Positions 1 through 5,018 of a stretch of 5,018 nucleotides of DNA are shown in pieces. Position numbers and translations under genes: made by a program. The stretch's first letter is position 1. Every line of letters begins with the position of its first letter. The stretch is from Pseudomonadota bacterium (GTDB lineage Bacteria; Pseudomonadota; Gammaproteobacteria; Steroidobacterales; Steroidobacteraceae), in the NCBI GenBank assembly GCA_028067895.1, contig JAPTUI010000330.1, positions 1-5,018 of the forward strand. The letters are read 5' to 3'. The notes beneath the pieces were generated by a model that worked only from the letters and a program-made list of their open reading frames with translations, was not told the origin of the DNA and ran no database searches.

Positions 1-165
1 CGGCACGTACCAGCCGCGCATGACTTCCTGCAGGAAGCCGTTGCGCAGGAGCCGTTCGCGTGCGGCGCGCGGCAAATCACCGGAGCGGATGGCCATGCGC
101 CCCGCTCTCTGGAGCACGCGCAGCTTCTCGAGGGCATTTGCCAAAAGGTGAGCGGGCGTCGGCAT
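1..165 (-). CDS. Fic-family (cell filamentation-like) protein, N-terminal fragment
   Basis: The minus strand is open from an ATG at 165 to the window edge (55 codons, no stop), so this is the N-terminus of a longer protein. It reads MPTPAHLLANALEKLR at the start and RERLLRNGFLQEV, then RGWYVP, near the edge. The helix-rich opening followed by 'R-E-R-L-x-x-N-G-F-L-Q-E-V-x-x-G-W-Y' is what I recall from the N-terminal region of a group of Fic proteins annotated as cell filamentation proteins. Fic domains typically transfer AMP to target proteins using an HPFxxGNGR loop, which would lie outside this window, so enzymatic function is inference. Only a weak ribosome-binding sequence (GGAA at 173-176) precedes the ATG; a second ATG at codon 24 is less likely because conserved-looking sequence precedes it. 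The gene follows A+T-rich, repeat-bearing DNA. A DNA-binding antitoxin-like N-terminus (AbiEi type) is an alternative reading. Confidence 0.6.
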   Translation of the reverse strand, partial: MPTPAHLLANALEKLRVLQRAGRMAIRSGDLPRAARERLLRNGFLQEVMRGWYVP

Positions 166-182
166 GGGTGGATTCCGAATCT

Positions 183-278
183 AGGTTCAGGCGTCTTCCC
201 ATTTTTAGGTTTATCAGTTTATCTATTTATAGGTTTTAATGCTTACCTTTTTCCAGGTTTATCCGCTGAATATGCTAA
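183..278. repeat. Four 24-bp degenerate iterons starting AGGTT
   Basis: AGGTT occurs at 183, 207, 231 and 255, exactly 24 bp apart each time. Two units share AGGTTTATC (207-215 and 255-263), the third has AGGTTTTAA, and the first has AGGTTCAGG. All four also have G at unit position 11 and T at position 22; T at 13 and A at 15 are shared by three of four. A near-copy, AGTTTATC, directly abuts the second unit (216-223). Seen from the fic-like gene the motif is GATAAACCT. The array lies 18 to 113 bp upstream of that gene's ATG and overlaps its predicted promoter, as an operator cluster for a repressor would. That role is inference; the periodicity is seen directly. Confidence 0.6.
226..255 (-). 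promoter_or_regulatory. Predicted promoter of the fic-like gene
   Basis: On the minus strand, TGGAAA (255-250, four of six matches to the -35 consensus) is separated by 18 bp from TATAAA (231-226, five of six matches to the -10 consensus). Transcription would start near 219 and leave a leader of about 55 nt. The third and fourth AGGTT repeats overlap the -10 and -35 respectively, so a protein bound to them should compete with RNA polymerase. An alternative minus-strand pair, TTGTTT around 296-291 with ATATTC 17 bp downstream, is also possible in this A+T-rich stretch. Confidence 0.35.
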
Positions 279-462
279 TAATTTTAATAAAAACAAGTGA
301 TTGTGAGCTATTTTGCGCGTGACAAAAAGACCGGACGGCCTGCGTAGGTCAGCGGTTACGGCGGCGACGCTCGAAGGCGCGCTGGCTCAACGACTTACCT
401 GCTAACCATGCCTAGAAATCACCGAAATGCCGGTGGGGGGCTGCCCAATGGGCTGATGACCC

Positions 463-487
463 GCGTGAGGGGCCTCGAACCTCGCGC
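463..487. repeat. Inverted repeat, 8-bp stem with 9-nt loop
   Basis: GCGTGAGG (463-470) and CCTCGCGC (480-487) pair over eight positions with one wobble-type mismatch, around a 9-nt loop. The stem is G+C-rich but no T-run follows on either strand, so it is not a classical intrinsic terminator. Role unknown. Confidence 0.4.
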
Positions 488-489
488 TG

Positions 490-525
490 CCCCACCCCAA
501 ACCCGTGCAGTCCCCCAAATTCCCC
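490..525 (-). other. G-quadruplex-type motif on the minus strand
   Basis: The plus strand has C tracts at 490-493, 495-498, 502-504, 512-516 and 522-525. The minus strand therefore has five G tracts of 3 to 5 with loops of 5, 7, 3 and 1 nt, which satisfies the usual four-tract rule for an intramolecular G-quadruplex. Part of it is a 9-bp tandem repeat of CCCCAAAT (513-520 and 522-529). Formation in the cell is not shown. Confidence 0.45.
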
Positions 526-583
526 AAATCTTAGGGCTGCTGAAGAGCGCCTTGGGGGCGATGGCGCGCAATAAATGACGGGA

Positions 584-595
584 AGCCCTAGGGCT
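584..595. repeat. Perfect 12-bp palindrome
   Basis: AGCCCTAGGGCT is its own reverse complement. Its right part belongs to an 8-bp direct repeat, TAGGGCTG, at 532-539 and 589-596. It may be a protein-binding site or repeat remnant; there is no evidence for either. Confidence 0.4.
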
Positions 596-735
596 GAATG
601 AACGTAAGCACGTCCGGGATCTCTACCGGTATCCGGCTCTGGCAGACGGCATTTCAGGGAACCGGGAGGAACAGGTTTTCGGCTACTTGGGCAGGTGCGT
701 AGTCACACCCTTCGTCCCGAGGATCCGGCGCCCGC

Positions 736-1689
736 TCAGTAGCGGATCAGTGCCGAGCCCCAGGTGAATCCCCCGCCGAACGCCTCGAGCAGCATCAGCT
801 GGCCGCGCTGGATCTTGCCCGAGCGCACCCCGTAATCGAGCGCGAGCGGCACGGAAGCCGCCGAGGTGTTGCCGTGATCCTGCACCGTGGTGATCACCCG
901 CTCCATCGGCAGGTCGAGCTTGCGCGCGGTGGCCTGGATGATGCGCAGGTTCGCCTGGTGCGGCACCAGCCAGTCGAGTGCGGAGCGCTCCAGATGGTTC
1001 GCCGCGAGCGCCTCGTCGATCGACTTGCTGAGCGTGCTGACGGCGACCTTGAACACCTCGTTGCCGGTCATCGTGATCGCGCGGCGCGTCTTCCTCGCAT
1101 CGGTGCCGCCGCCGCTGTAGAGCATGTCCTTGTACGTCCCGTCGGCATGCAGGTGCGTCGAGAGAATGCCCGGCTCCGTCGAGGGCTCGAGCAGCACCGC
1201 GCCAGCGCCATCGGCAAACAACACCGCCGTGGAGCGATCGGTCCAATCGGTGATGCGCGAGAGCGTCTCGGCACCGATTGCCAGCGCGCGGCGTGCCTCC
1301 CCGGCACGCACGAACTTGTCGGCCATCGCCAGCGCATACATGAAGCCGCTGCAGGCGGTCTCCACACTGAACGCCGGCACGCCACGGCACCCGAGCCGCG
1401 CCTGCAGCAGCACGCCGCAGTTCGGAAACCACAGATCCGGCGTGGTGGTACCGAACGCAATGAAATCAACGTCCTCGGGCTTGCAGCCGGCGGCATCGAG
1501 CGCGGCGCGCACGGCCCGTTCGGCCAGATCGACCGTGGTCTCACCCTCGGCGGCAATGTGCCGTCGCTCGATCCCGGTCCGCTCCCGGATCCACTCATCG
1601 GTGGTATCCACCATCTTCTCGAGATCGGAATTGGTCAGAACCTTCTCGGGCAGATAGGAACCCGTTCCGGCGATACGCGAATAGATCAA
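736..1689 (-). CDS. fabH: Beta-ketoacyl-ACP synthase III (KAS III)
   Basis: FabH starts fatty acid synthesis in the cytoplasm by condensing acetyl-CoA with malonyl-ACP to acetoacetyl-ACP. The protein is 317 aa from a TTG at 1689, the same length as E. coli FabH. It has the complete Cys-His-Asn triad: Cys113 in ETACSGF, His244 in VPHQANLRI and Asn274 in HGNTSAAS. The N-terminal RIAGTGSYLPE, the TDEWIRERTGI stretch and the C-terminal LLEAFGGGFTWGSALIRY are typical. The longer open frame upstream runs through plsX and is not FabH-like, so TTG is chosen; it is 9 nt after GGGGAG and overlaps the plsX stop by 2 nt, suggesting translational coupling. It is the last gene of the yceD-rpmF-plsX-fabH run. 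fabD, a frequent downstream partner, is missing here. Confidence 0.97.
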   Translation of the reverse strand: MIYSRIAGTGSYLPEKVLTNSDLEKMVDTTDEWIRERTGIERRHIAAEGETTVDLAERAVRAALDAAGCKPEDVDFIAFGTTTPDLWFPNCGVLLQARLGCRGVPAFSVETACSGFMYALAMADKFVRAGEARRALAIGAETLSRITDWTDRSTAVLFADGAGAVLLEPSTEPGILSTHLHADGTYKDMLYSGGGTDARKTRRAITMTGNEVFKVAVSTLSKSIDEALAANHLERSALDWLVPHQANLRIIQATARKLDLPMERVITTVQDHGNTSAASVPLALDYGVRSGKIQRGQLMLLEAFGGGFTWGSALIRY

Positions 1690-2714
1690 GGCGTCGAACT
1701 CCCCATGGGTTGCGGCGCAGCCAGCGCCTGGGCAATGTGCGCGGTCAATCCATGGCGCGCGGCGAGCGCAGCGGTCATGACGGCTCTCCCGAAAGCCATC
1801 GCGTCGGCCCGACCGTGGCTTTTTACCACGATCCCGCCCAGCCCGACCATGCACGCGCCGTTGTAGCGGCGTGGATCGAGACTGGCGGCGGCGCGCCGCA
1901 GCACCCCGCGCGCAGCGAGACCGGCGAGCCGATCGAGCCAGGAGGCATTGAACTCCTCACGCAGCCGCGCGCCGATGAGCGCCGCGACGCCTTCCATGGT
2001 CTTCAGCGCCACGTTGCCGGTGAATCCGTCGGTCACCACCACGTCGACGTCACCGGAGAAGATGTCATCGCCCTCGACGAAGCCCACGTAGTTCAGGCCG
2101 CTCGCCCCGAGCAGCGCGTGCGCCTCTTTGACCAGCTCGTGACCCTTGATGTCCTCTTCGCCGATATTGAGCAGTCCGATGCGCGGATCGGCGAGTCCAT
2201 AGATGTCGCGCGCGATGATCGCACCCATGGTGGCGAACTGACGCAACTGCTCGGCGGTCGCCTTGGCGTTCGCGCCGAGATCGAGCATCTGAGTATGGCC
2301 GTGCGCGGCCGGGATGGCCGAGATGATGGCGGCGCGCTCCACCCCGGGCAGCGTCTTCAGCACGAAGTGGGCGATCGCAGTCAGCGCACCGGTGTTGCCG
2401 GCGCTGACGCACGCCGCGGCCCGAGCGCTCTTGACGAGCTCGATGGCCACGCGCATCGAGGAGTCCTTCTTGTGCCGCATCGCCTCGCGCGGCGGCTCGT
2501 CCATGCCGACCACTTGCGAAGCCGGCACGATCTCGATGCGCTCGCGCAGCGCCGCCGGCTGCCCGGCGAGTGCCGCCTCAATGAGCAAGCGCTCCCCGAC
2601 CAGCAGAACCGTGAGGTCCGTCTGTTCGGCGAGCGCCGCGAGCGCACCGGCGATGTACTCCCCCGGCTGGCGATCGCCGCTCATCACATCGATGGCGACC
2701 GGCAACACAGGCAC
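1686..2714 (-). CDS. plsX: Phosphate acyltransferase PlsX
   Basis: PlsX is a peripheral membrane enzyme converting acyl-ACP and phosphate to acyl-phosphate, the acyl donor for PlsY in phosphatidic acid synthesis. The protein is 342 aa from a GTG at 2714, normal for the family. Family stretches visible are HKKDSSMRVAIELVK (about residues 81-95), ACVSAGNTGALTAIAHFVLKTLPG, the DLGANAKATAEQL region, RIGLLNIGEEDIKG, NYVGFVEGDDI, and DVVVTDGFTGNVALKTMEG. The N-terminal signature is unusual: DVMSGDRQPGEY in place of the common DAMGGDxxP. The start is somewhat uncertain: AGGA is 15 nt upstream of the GTG, farther than ideal, and another GTG (2708) and a TTG (2705) follow closely in frame. It begins 11 bp after the rpmF stop and overlaps fabH at its end, consistent with co-transcription. 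Confidence 0.96.
   Translation of the reverse strand: MPVLPVAIDVMSGDRQPGEYIAGALAALAEQTDLTVLLVGERLLIEAALAGQPAALRERIEIVPASQVVGMDEPPREAMRHKKDSSMRVAIELVKSARAAACVSAGNTGALTAIAHFVLKTLPGVERAAIISAIPAAHGHTQMLDLGANAKATAEQLRQFATMGAIIARDIYGLADPRIGLLNIGEEDIKGHELVKEAHALLGASGLNYVGFVEGDDIFSGDVDVVVTDGFTGNVALKTMEGVAALIGARLREEFNASWLDRLAGLAARGVLRRAAASLDPRRYNGACMVGLGGIVVKSHGRADAMAFGRAVMTAALAARHGLTAHIAQALAAPQPMGSSTP
1699..1704 (-). promoter_or_regulatory. Ribosome-binding site of fabH
   Basis: GGGGAG on the minus strand, inside the last codons of plsX, lies 9 nt before the TTG at 1689. It supports TTG as the fabH start, since no ATG or GTG is available in frame at the expected N-terminus. Confidence 0.6.
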
Positions 2715-2725
2715 GCGTACGCGCG

Positions 2726-2914
2726 TTATTCCTGATCGTCGGCAGGCTTCTCGATCACGCGCCGGCCGCGGTAGAAGCCGTCCGGAGTGATGCGATGACG
2801 CAGATGGGTCTCACCCGACTGCGGGTCGGTGGAGAGCGCCGGCGCGGCGAGTCCGTCGTGGGAACGGTGCATGCCGCGCTTGGAAGGGGTCTTGCGGCTT
2901 TTCTGAACGGCCAT
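2726..2914 (-). CDS. rpmF: 50S ribosomal protein bL32
   Basis: bL32 is a small structural protein of the large ribosomal subunit. The 62-aa product begins [20 protein letters not shown] and contains [21 protein letters not shown], closely following the family from end to end. It has no cysteines, so it is the zinc-free form. The C-terminal extension EKPADDQE is a little longer than in E. coli (57 residues including the initiator Met). The ATG at 2914 is preceded by GAGG with a 5-nt spacer, a good ribosome-binding site. The gene lies 30 bp after yceD and 11 bp before plsX, the usual position for rpmF in proteobacteria. Confidence 0.97.
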   Translation of the reverse strand: MAVQKSRKTPSKRGMHRSHDGLAAPALSTDPQSGETHLRHRITPDGFYRGRRVIEKPADDQE

Positions 2915-2944
2915 AATGTCCTCGTGCGCACAACGCGCGGAAAC

Positions 2945-3463
2945 TCACTTCTGATTCAACAACTCACCCAGACGCGCAAACGGCCGCTGCGTCACCGCAT
3001 CGTCCGGCGCATCGCCCGCGGCGCTCTGCGCCCCGGACGAAGGACACTGCTCGTCCTCGACGTGCATCGGCACGATCGGCAGACTGAGCAGCACCTCCTC
3101 CTCGATCAACTCGGCCACGCTGATGCGGCCCTCCGGCGCCAGCACCGGCTCGAATGCATCCTCGAGCGCGCTCGCCTCGTCAGCACTCGAAAGCAACGCG
3201 ACCTGCACATGCGCGCTCAACGGCAGCGTCATCGGCTGCATGCAGCGCTGGCACGTCAGCCGCGCAGCGCCCTCGAGCGTCACGTCGGCCACAGCCCGAC
3301 CCGACTTCCGTGCGAATCGCACCGTGCCGCGCACGCTGCCGCCGATCACTTCGGCGCGCGAACTCAGCCGCGGCAACTGCGTCAATTCCACATCGAAATC
3401 GAGCGCAGCCGCCCCGCGGGACAGCCGGTCGACCTCGAGCGGCTTGGACCAGGGTTGCGGCAT
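2945..3463 (-). CDS. yceD: YceD (DUF177) family 23S rRNA accumulation protein
   Basis: YceD/DUF177 proteins are needed for normal accumulation of 23S rRNA in E. coli and plants; the molecular mechanism is not well defined. The product is 172 aa from an ATG at 3463. The conserved pair of cysteines is present as LTCQRC (Cys71, Cys74), followed by the acidic/hydrophobic segment EEEVLLSLPIVPMH (121-134) and a third cysteine (Cys140 in EDEQC). The C-terminus PFARLGELLNQK matches the family's typical ending. An in-frame ATG at 3496 would add 11 residues (MPGPDTYYTRP) but overlaps the predicted -35 box and does not look like family sequence, so 3463 is preferred; the product then begins MPQPWSKPLEVDRL. 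It is the first gene of the operon, divergent from maf. Confidence 0.93.
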   Translation of the reverse strand: MPQPWSKPLEVDRLSRGAAALDFDVELTQLPRLSSRAEVIGGSVRGTVRFARKSGRAVADVTLEGAARLTCQRCMQPMTLPLSAHVQVALLSSADEASALEDAFEPVLAPEGRISVAELIEEEVLLSLPIVPMHVEDEQCPSSGAQSAAGDAPDDAVTQRPFARLGELLNQK

Positions 3464-3471
3464 GGGGCGCG

Positions 3472-3477
3472 TATAAT
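3472..3477 (+). promoter_or_regulatory. Possible -10 element for maf, overlapping the yceD -10
   Basis: The plus strand reads a perfect TATAAT here, on the same bases as the minus-strand TATTAT. No good -35 lies 16 to 18 bp upstream (CCAGGG at the 17-bp position), so any plus-strand activity would be weak. A start near 3484 would give maf a leader of about 78 nt. Confidence 0.3.
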
Positions 3478-3501
3478 AGGTATCAGGTCCCGGCAAGTCA
3501 A
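3473..3501 (-). promoter_or_regulatory. Sigma-70-type promoter of yceD-rpmF-plsX-fabH
   Basis: On the minus strand TTGACT (3501-3496, five of six to consensus) and TATTAT (3478-3473, five of six) are separated by exactly 17 bp. This is the strongest promoter-like sequence in the window and faces the operon. Transcription would begin between about 3468 and 3463, so the yceD ATG at 3463 would have at most a few bases of leader. Confidence 0.65.
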
Positions 3502-3561
3502 AGTCGGGTGAATCCTTAAGTCATTGTTTCCGAGAGCCGAATCGGCCCGACCCAGCGCGCC

Positions 3562-4140
3562 ATGCCTGAATTGATCCTCGCCTCGACCTCGCGCTACCGC
3601 CGCGCGCTGCTCGAGCGGCTGCGGCTGCCCTTCACCGCCGTCGCCCCGGGCGACCCGGAGACGTACGTGGCCGGGGAGCTGCCGGCCGACCGGGCCGCAC
3701 GGCTCGCGCTCGCCAAGGCCCAGGCGGTCGCCGAACGCTTTCCCGAGGCGCTGGTCATCGGCAGCGACCAGGTGGCCGCACTCGGCACCGAGGTGCTAGA
3801 TAAGCCCGGCGATGCCGCGTGCTGCCGTGCCCAGCTCGCGGCCGCGAGCGGCGCGCGCGTGCGTTTCTTCACCGGGTGTGCGCTACTCGGGGCCGGCGGC
3901 CGGGTCCGGCAGATGCACCTCGACACCACCACCGTCGCGTTCCGTACGCTCAGTGCCGAGCAGATCGAACGCTACGTCGCGGCCGAGCAGCCGTTCGACT
4001 GCGCCGGGGGATTTCGCGCCGAGGGACTCGGGATCGCGCTCTTCGAGCGCATCGAGAGCATCGACCCGACCGCACTGATCGGACTGCCGCTGATCTGGCT
4101 GGCCGAAGCGCTGCGCACGGCCGGCTGCCCGGTGCCCTGA
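3562..4140 (+). CDS. maf: Maf-family nucleotide pyrophosphatase, YceF type (m7GTP)
   Basis: Maf proteins hydrolyse non-canonical nucleoside triphosphates to monophosphates and pyrophosphate; the YceF subgroup prefers 7-methyl-GTP, likely clearing modified nucleotides from RNA turnover. The product is 192 aa. Visible family motifs are LILASTSRYRRALL (residues 4-17), VIGSDQVA with the likely catalytic Asp69, LDKPG (79-83), TTTVAFR (122-128), CAGGFRAEGLG (147-157) and DPTALIGLPL (168-177). The CAG-F-x-x-EGLG stretch is the YceF-type sequence, as distinct from the dTTP/UTP-specific YhdE type; the yceD-rluC neighbourhood agrees. The ATG at 3562 gives the expected N-terminus, though no clear ribosome-binding site precedes it. 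An 11-bp palindrome (GCCGAATCGGC, 3536-3546) lies in its leader. The gene diverges from yceD and converges on rluC. Confidence 0.95.
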   Translation: MPELILASTSRYRRALLERLRLPFTAVAPGDPETYVAGELPADRAARLALAKAQAVAERFPEALVIGSDQVAALGTEVLDKPGDAACCRAQLAAASGARVRFFTGCALLGAGGRVRQMHLDTTTVAFRTLSAEQIERYVAAEQPFDCAGGFRAEGLGIALFERIESIDPTALIGLPLIWLAEALRTAGCPVP

Positions 4141-4144
4141 CCGC

Positions 4145-5018
4145 TCAGCGCTCCAGACGGCCGAGCACCGCCGAGAGCTCTGGCGGCAGCGGTGCACTGG
4201 CGCTGAAGGTCGTTCCGTCCGGCCACTCGAAGCTCATGCTGTGAGCGTGCAGGAACATCCGGTTCAGGCCGAGTTCGCGCAGCGCCGCGTTGCAGCTCGC
4301 ATCACCATACTTCGGGTCACCGGCCACCGGGTGCCCAGCGTACGCCGCATGCACCCGAATCTGGTGCGTCCGCCCCGTGTGCAACGTCACCTCGAGCAGA
4401 CTGGCCGTGGCCGCCCCGAGGCTGCGCCGCCCGAAGATCTGCACCGGACGGAAGTCGCTCACCGAGGGCTTACCGCCCGCCCCCACCCGCACGGTGCGCT
4501 CCCCACTCACCCGGGCCTCGGTGTGCAGCGGCACGTCGATTCGCTTGCGGCCGAGCTCCCAGCGCCCGCACACCAGCGCCAGGTAGCGCTTGTCGCTCAC
4601 CCCATCGCGCAGCACCGCATGCGCGGCGCGCAGCGCCGCCGGCGTGCGTGCGACCAGCAGACAGCCGCTGGTGTCGCGGTCGAGCCGATGCACCAGCTCG
4701 AGCGATTCGTCCGGGCGCAGCGCGCGCAGCGCCTCGATCAGGCCGAACTCGACCCCGCTACCGCCGTGTACGGCGATGCCGGCCGGCTTGTCGATCACCA
4801 GCAGCCGCGCATCCTCCTGGATGATGGCCCGGCGGACCGTTTCGATCAGCTCGGCCGACGGGCCCCGCCGCGCCGCCGCGGCGCCGGGCGTCTCGATGCG
4901 CAGCGGCGGCACCCGGATCCGGTCGCTCGCGGCCAGCCGCGCCTCCGGGGTGGTGCGCCGGCCGTTCAGGCGCACCTCGCCCTTGCGGATGATGCGGAAC
5001 AGGCGCGTATGCGGAACT
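4145..5018 (-). CDS. rluC: 23S rRNA pseudouridine synthase RluC (N-terminus cut by window edge)
   Basis: RluC converts specific uridines of 23S rRNA (955, 2504 and 2580 in E. coli) to pseudouridine. The frame runs from the TGA at 4147-4145 to the window edge without a start, and the edge codons read VPHTRLFRIIRKGEVRLNGRR, the end of an S4 RNA-binding domain, so only part of that domain is missing. Then come LLVIDKPAGIAVHGG, the catalytic motif HRLDRDTSG (catalytic Asp codon at 4681-4679), KRYLALVCG, TGRTHQIRVHAAYAGHPVAGDPKYGD and a C-terminal FLHAHSMSFEWPDG. GTG at 4975 is internal and not the start, because family sequence continues upstream. Family membership is certain; the choice of RluC over RluD or RluA rests on the N-terminal S4 segment and synteny with maf and yceD. 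Confidence 0.93.
   Translation of the reverse strand, partial: VPHTRLFRIIRKGEVRLNGRRTTPEARLAASDRIRVPPLRIETPGAAAARRGPSAELIETVRRAIIQEDARLLVIDKPAGIAVHGGSGVEFGLIEALRALRPDESLELVHRLDRDTSGCLLVARTPAALRAAHAVLRDGVSDKRYLALVCGRWELGRKRIDVPLHTEARVSGERTVRVGAGGKPSVSDFRPVQIFGRRSLGAATASLLEVTLHTGRTHQIRVHAAYAGHPVAGDPKYGDASCNAALRELGLNRMFLHAHSMSFEWPDGTTFSASAPLPPELSAVLGRLER

Larger units (their letters stand above)
279..735. other. Intergenic region between the fic-like gene and fabH; no gene supported
   Basis: No open frame here has a convincing start, ribosome-binding site or recognisable protein. The left edge (279-330) is A+T-rich; from about 330 on the composition is G+C-rich like the rest of the window. It holds a hairpin (463-487), a run of C tracts (490-525) and a 12-bp palindrome (584-595), listed separately. 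No intrinsic terminator (hairpin plus T-run) is visible after fabH, and no remnant of fabD, which often follows fabH, can be read on either strand. No tRNA or integrase fragment is recognisable. Confidence 0.6.

Noticed and set aside
301..325. TGTGA-containing stretch as a CRP-type site
   Set aside because: The second half-site TCACA is missing at the needed spacing.
470..490. GGTTCGAGG on the minus strand as a tRNA T-arm or attachment-site remnant
   Set aside because: The flanking bases do not form a proper 5-bp T-stem and no other tRNA arm is present.
408..578. 56-codon plus-strand open frame starting ATG (MPRNHRNAGGGLPNG...)
   Set aside because: No ribosome-binding site, no recognisable family, proline- and glycine-rich reading of C/G tracts; probably chance in G+C-rich DNA.
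614..636. CCGG-rich imperfect inverted repeat around TACCGGTA as a terminator
   Set aside because: Stem arms are not in register with the centre and no T-run follows on either strand.
578..767. Plus-strand open frame including RKHVRDLYRYPALADGISG
   Set aside because: No ATG or GTG start at its beginning, runs into fabH antisense, and matches nothing I recognise.
874..1866. Long plus-strand open frame opposite fabH and plsX
   Set aside because: Arginine- and histidine-rich antisense shadow of two certain genes; typical of G+C-rich coding DNA.
1710..2735. Long plus-strand open frame opposite plsX
   Set aside because: Exact antisense of the plsX reading frame with no family likeness.

Overview
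The window is G+C-rich chromosomal DNA that looks gammaproteobacterial. The gene order rluC / maf (opposite strand) / yceD-rpmF-plsX-fabH matches the Escherichia coli rluC-yceF-yceD-rpmF-plsX-fabH neighbourhood in both order and relative orientation, and the proteins match those families along their length. I cannot name a genus.

Layout, left to right. 1-165 (minus): the first 55 codons of a gene that leaves the window on the left, most like the N-terminus of the Fic-family proteins often called 'cell filamentation protein'. 166-735: about 570 bp without a supportable gene. Its first part is strikingly A+T-rich (about 25% G+C over 201-300 by hand count) and carries the motif AGGTT four times at an exact 24-bp period, next to a plausible promoter for the fic-like gene. 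The rest is G+C-rich and holds a hairpin, a G-quadruplex-type tract and a short palindrome. 736-3463 (minus): a compact operon read right to left, yceD-rpmF-plsX-fabH. 3562-4140 (plus): maf/yceF, divergent from yceD. 4145-5018 (minus): rluC, missing its N-terminus at the right edge and convergent with maf (4 bp apart).

The operon joins ribosome biogenesis to membrane lipid synthesis. YceD (23S rRNA accumulation) and bL32 come first, then PlsX (acyl-phosphate synthesis for phospholipids) and FabH (first condensation of fatty acid synthesis). RluC modifies 23S rRNA and Maf/YceF removes modified nucleotides. A good sigma-70-type promoter lies immediately before yceD, so close that the mRNA would be nearly leaderless, and its -10 reads as a -10 on both strands.

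The unusual part is the left 735 bp. The fabD gene that follows fabH in many gammaproteobacteria is absent. In its place are the A+T-rich repeat-bearing DNA and the fic-like gene, which suggests a rearrangement or acquired segment. I see no tRNA, rRNA, insertion sequence or CRISPR array.
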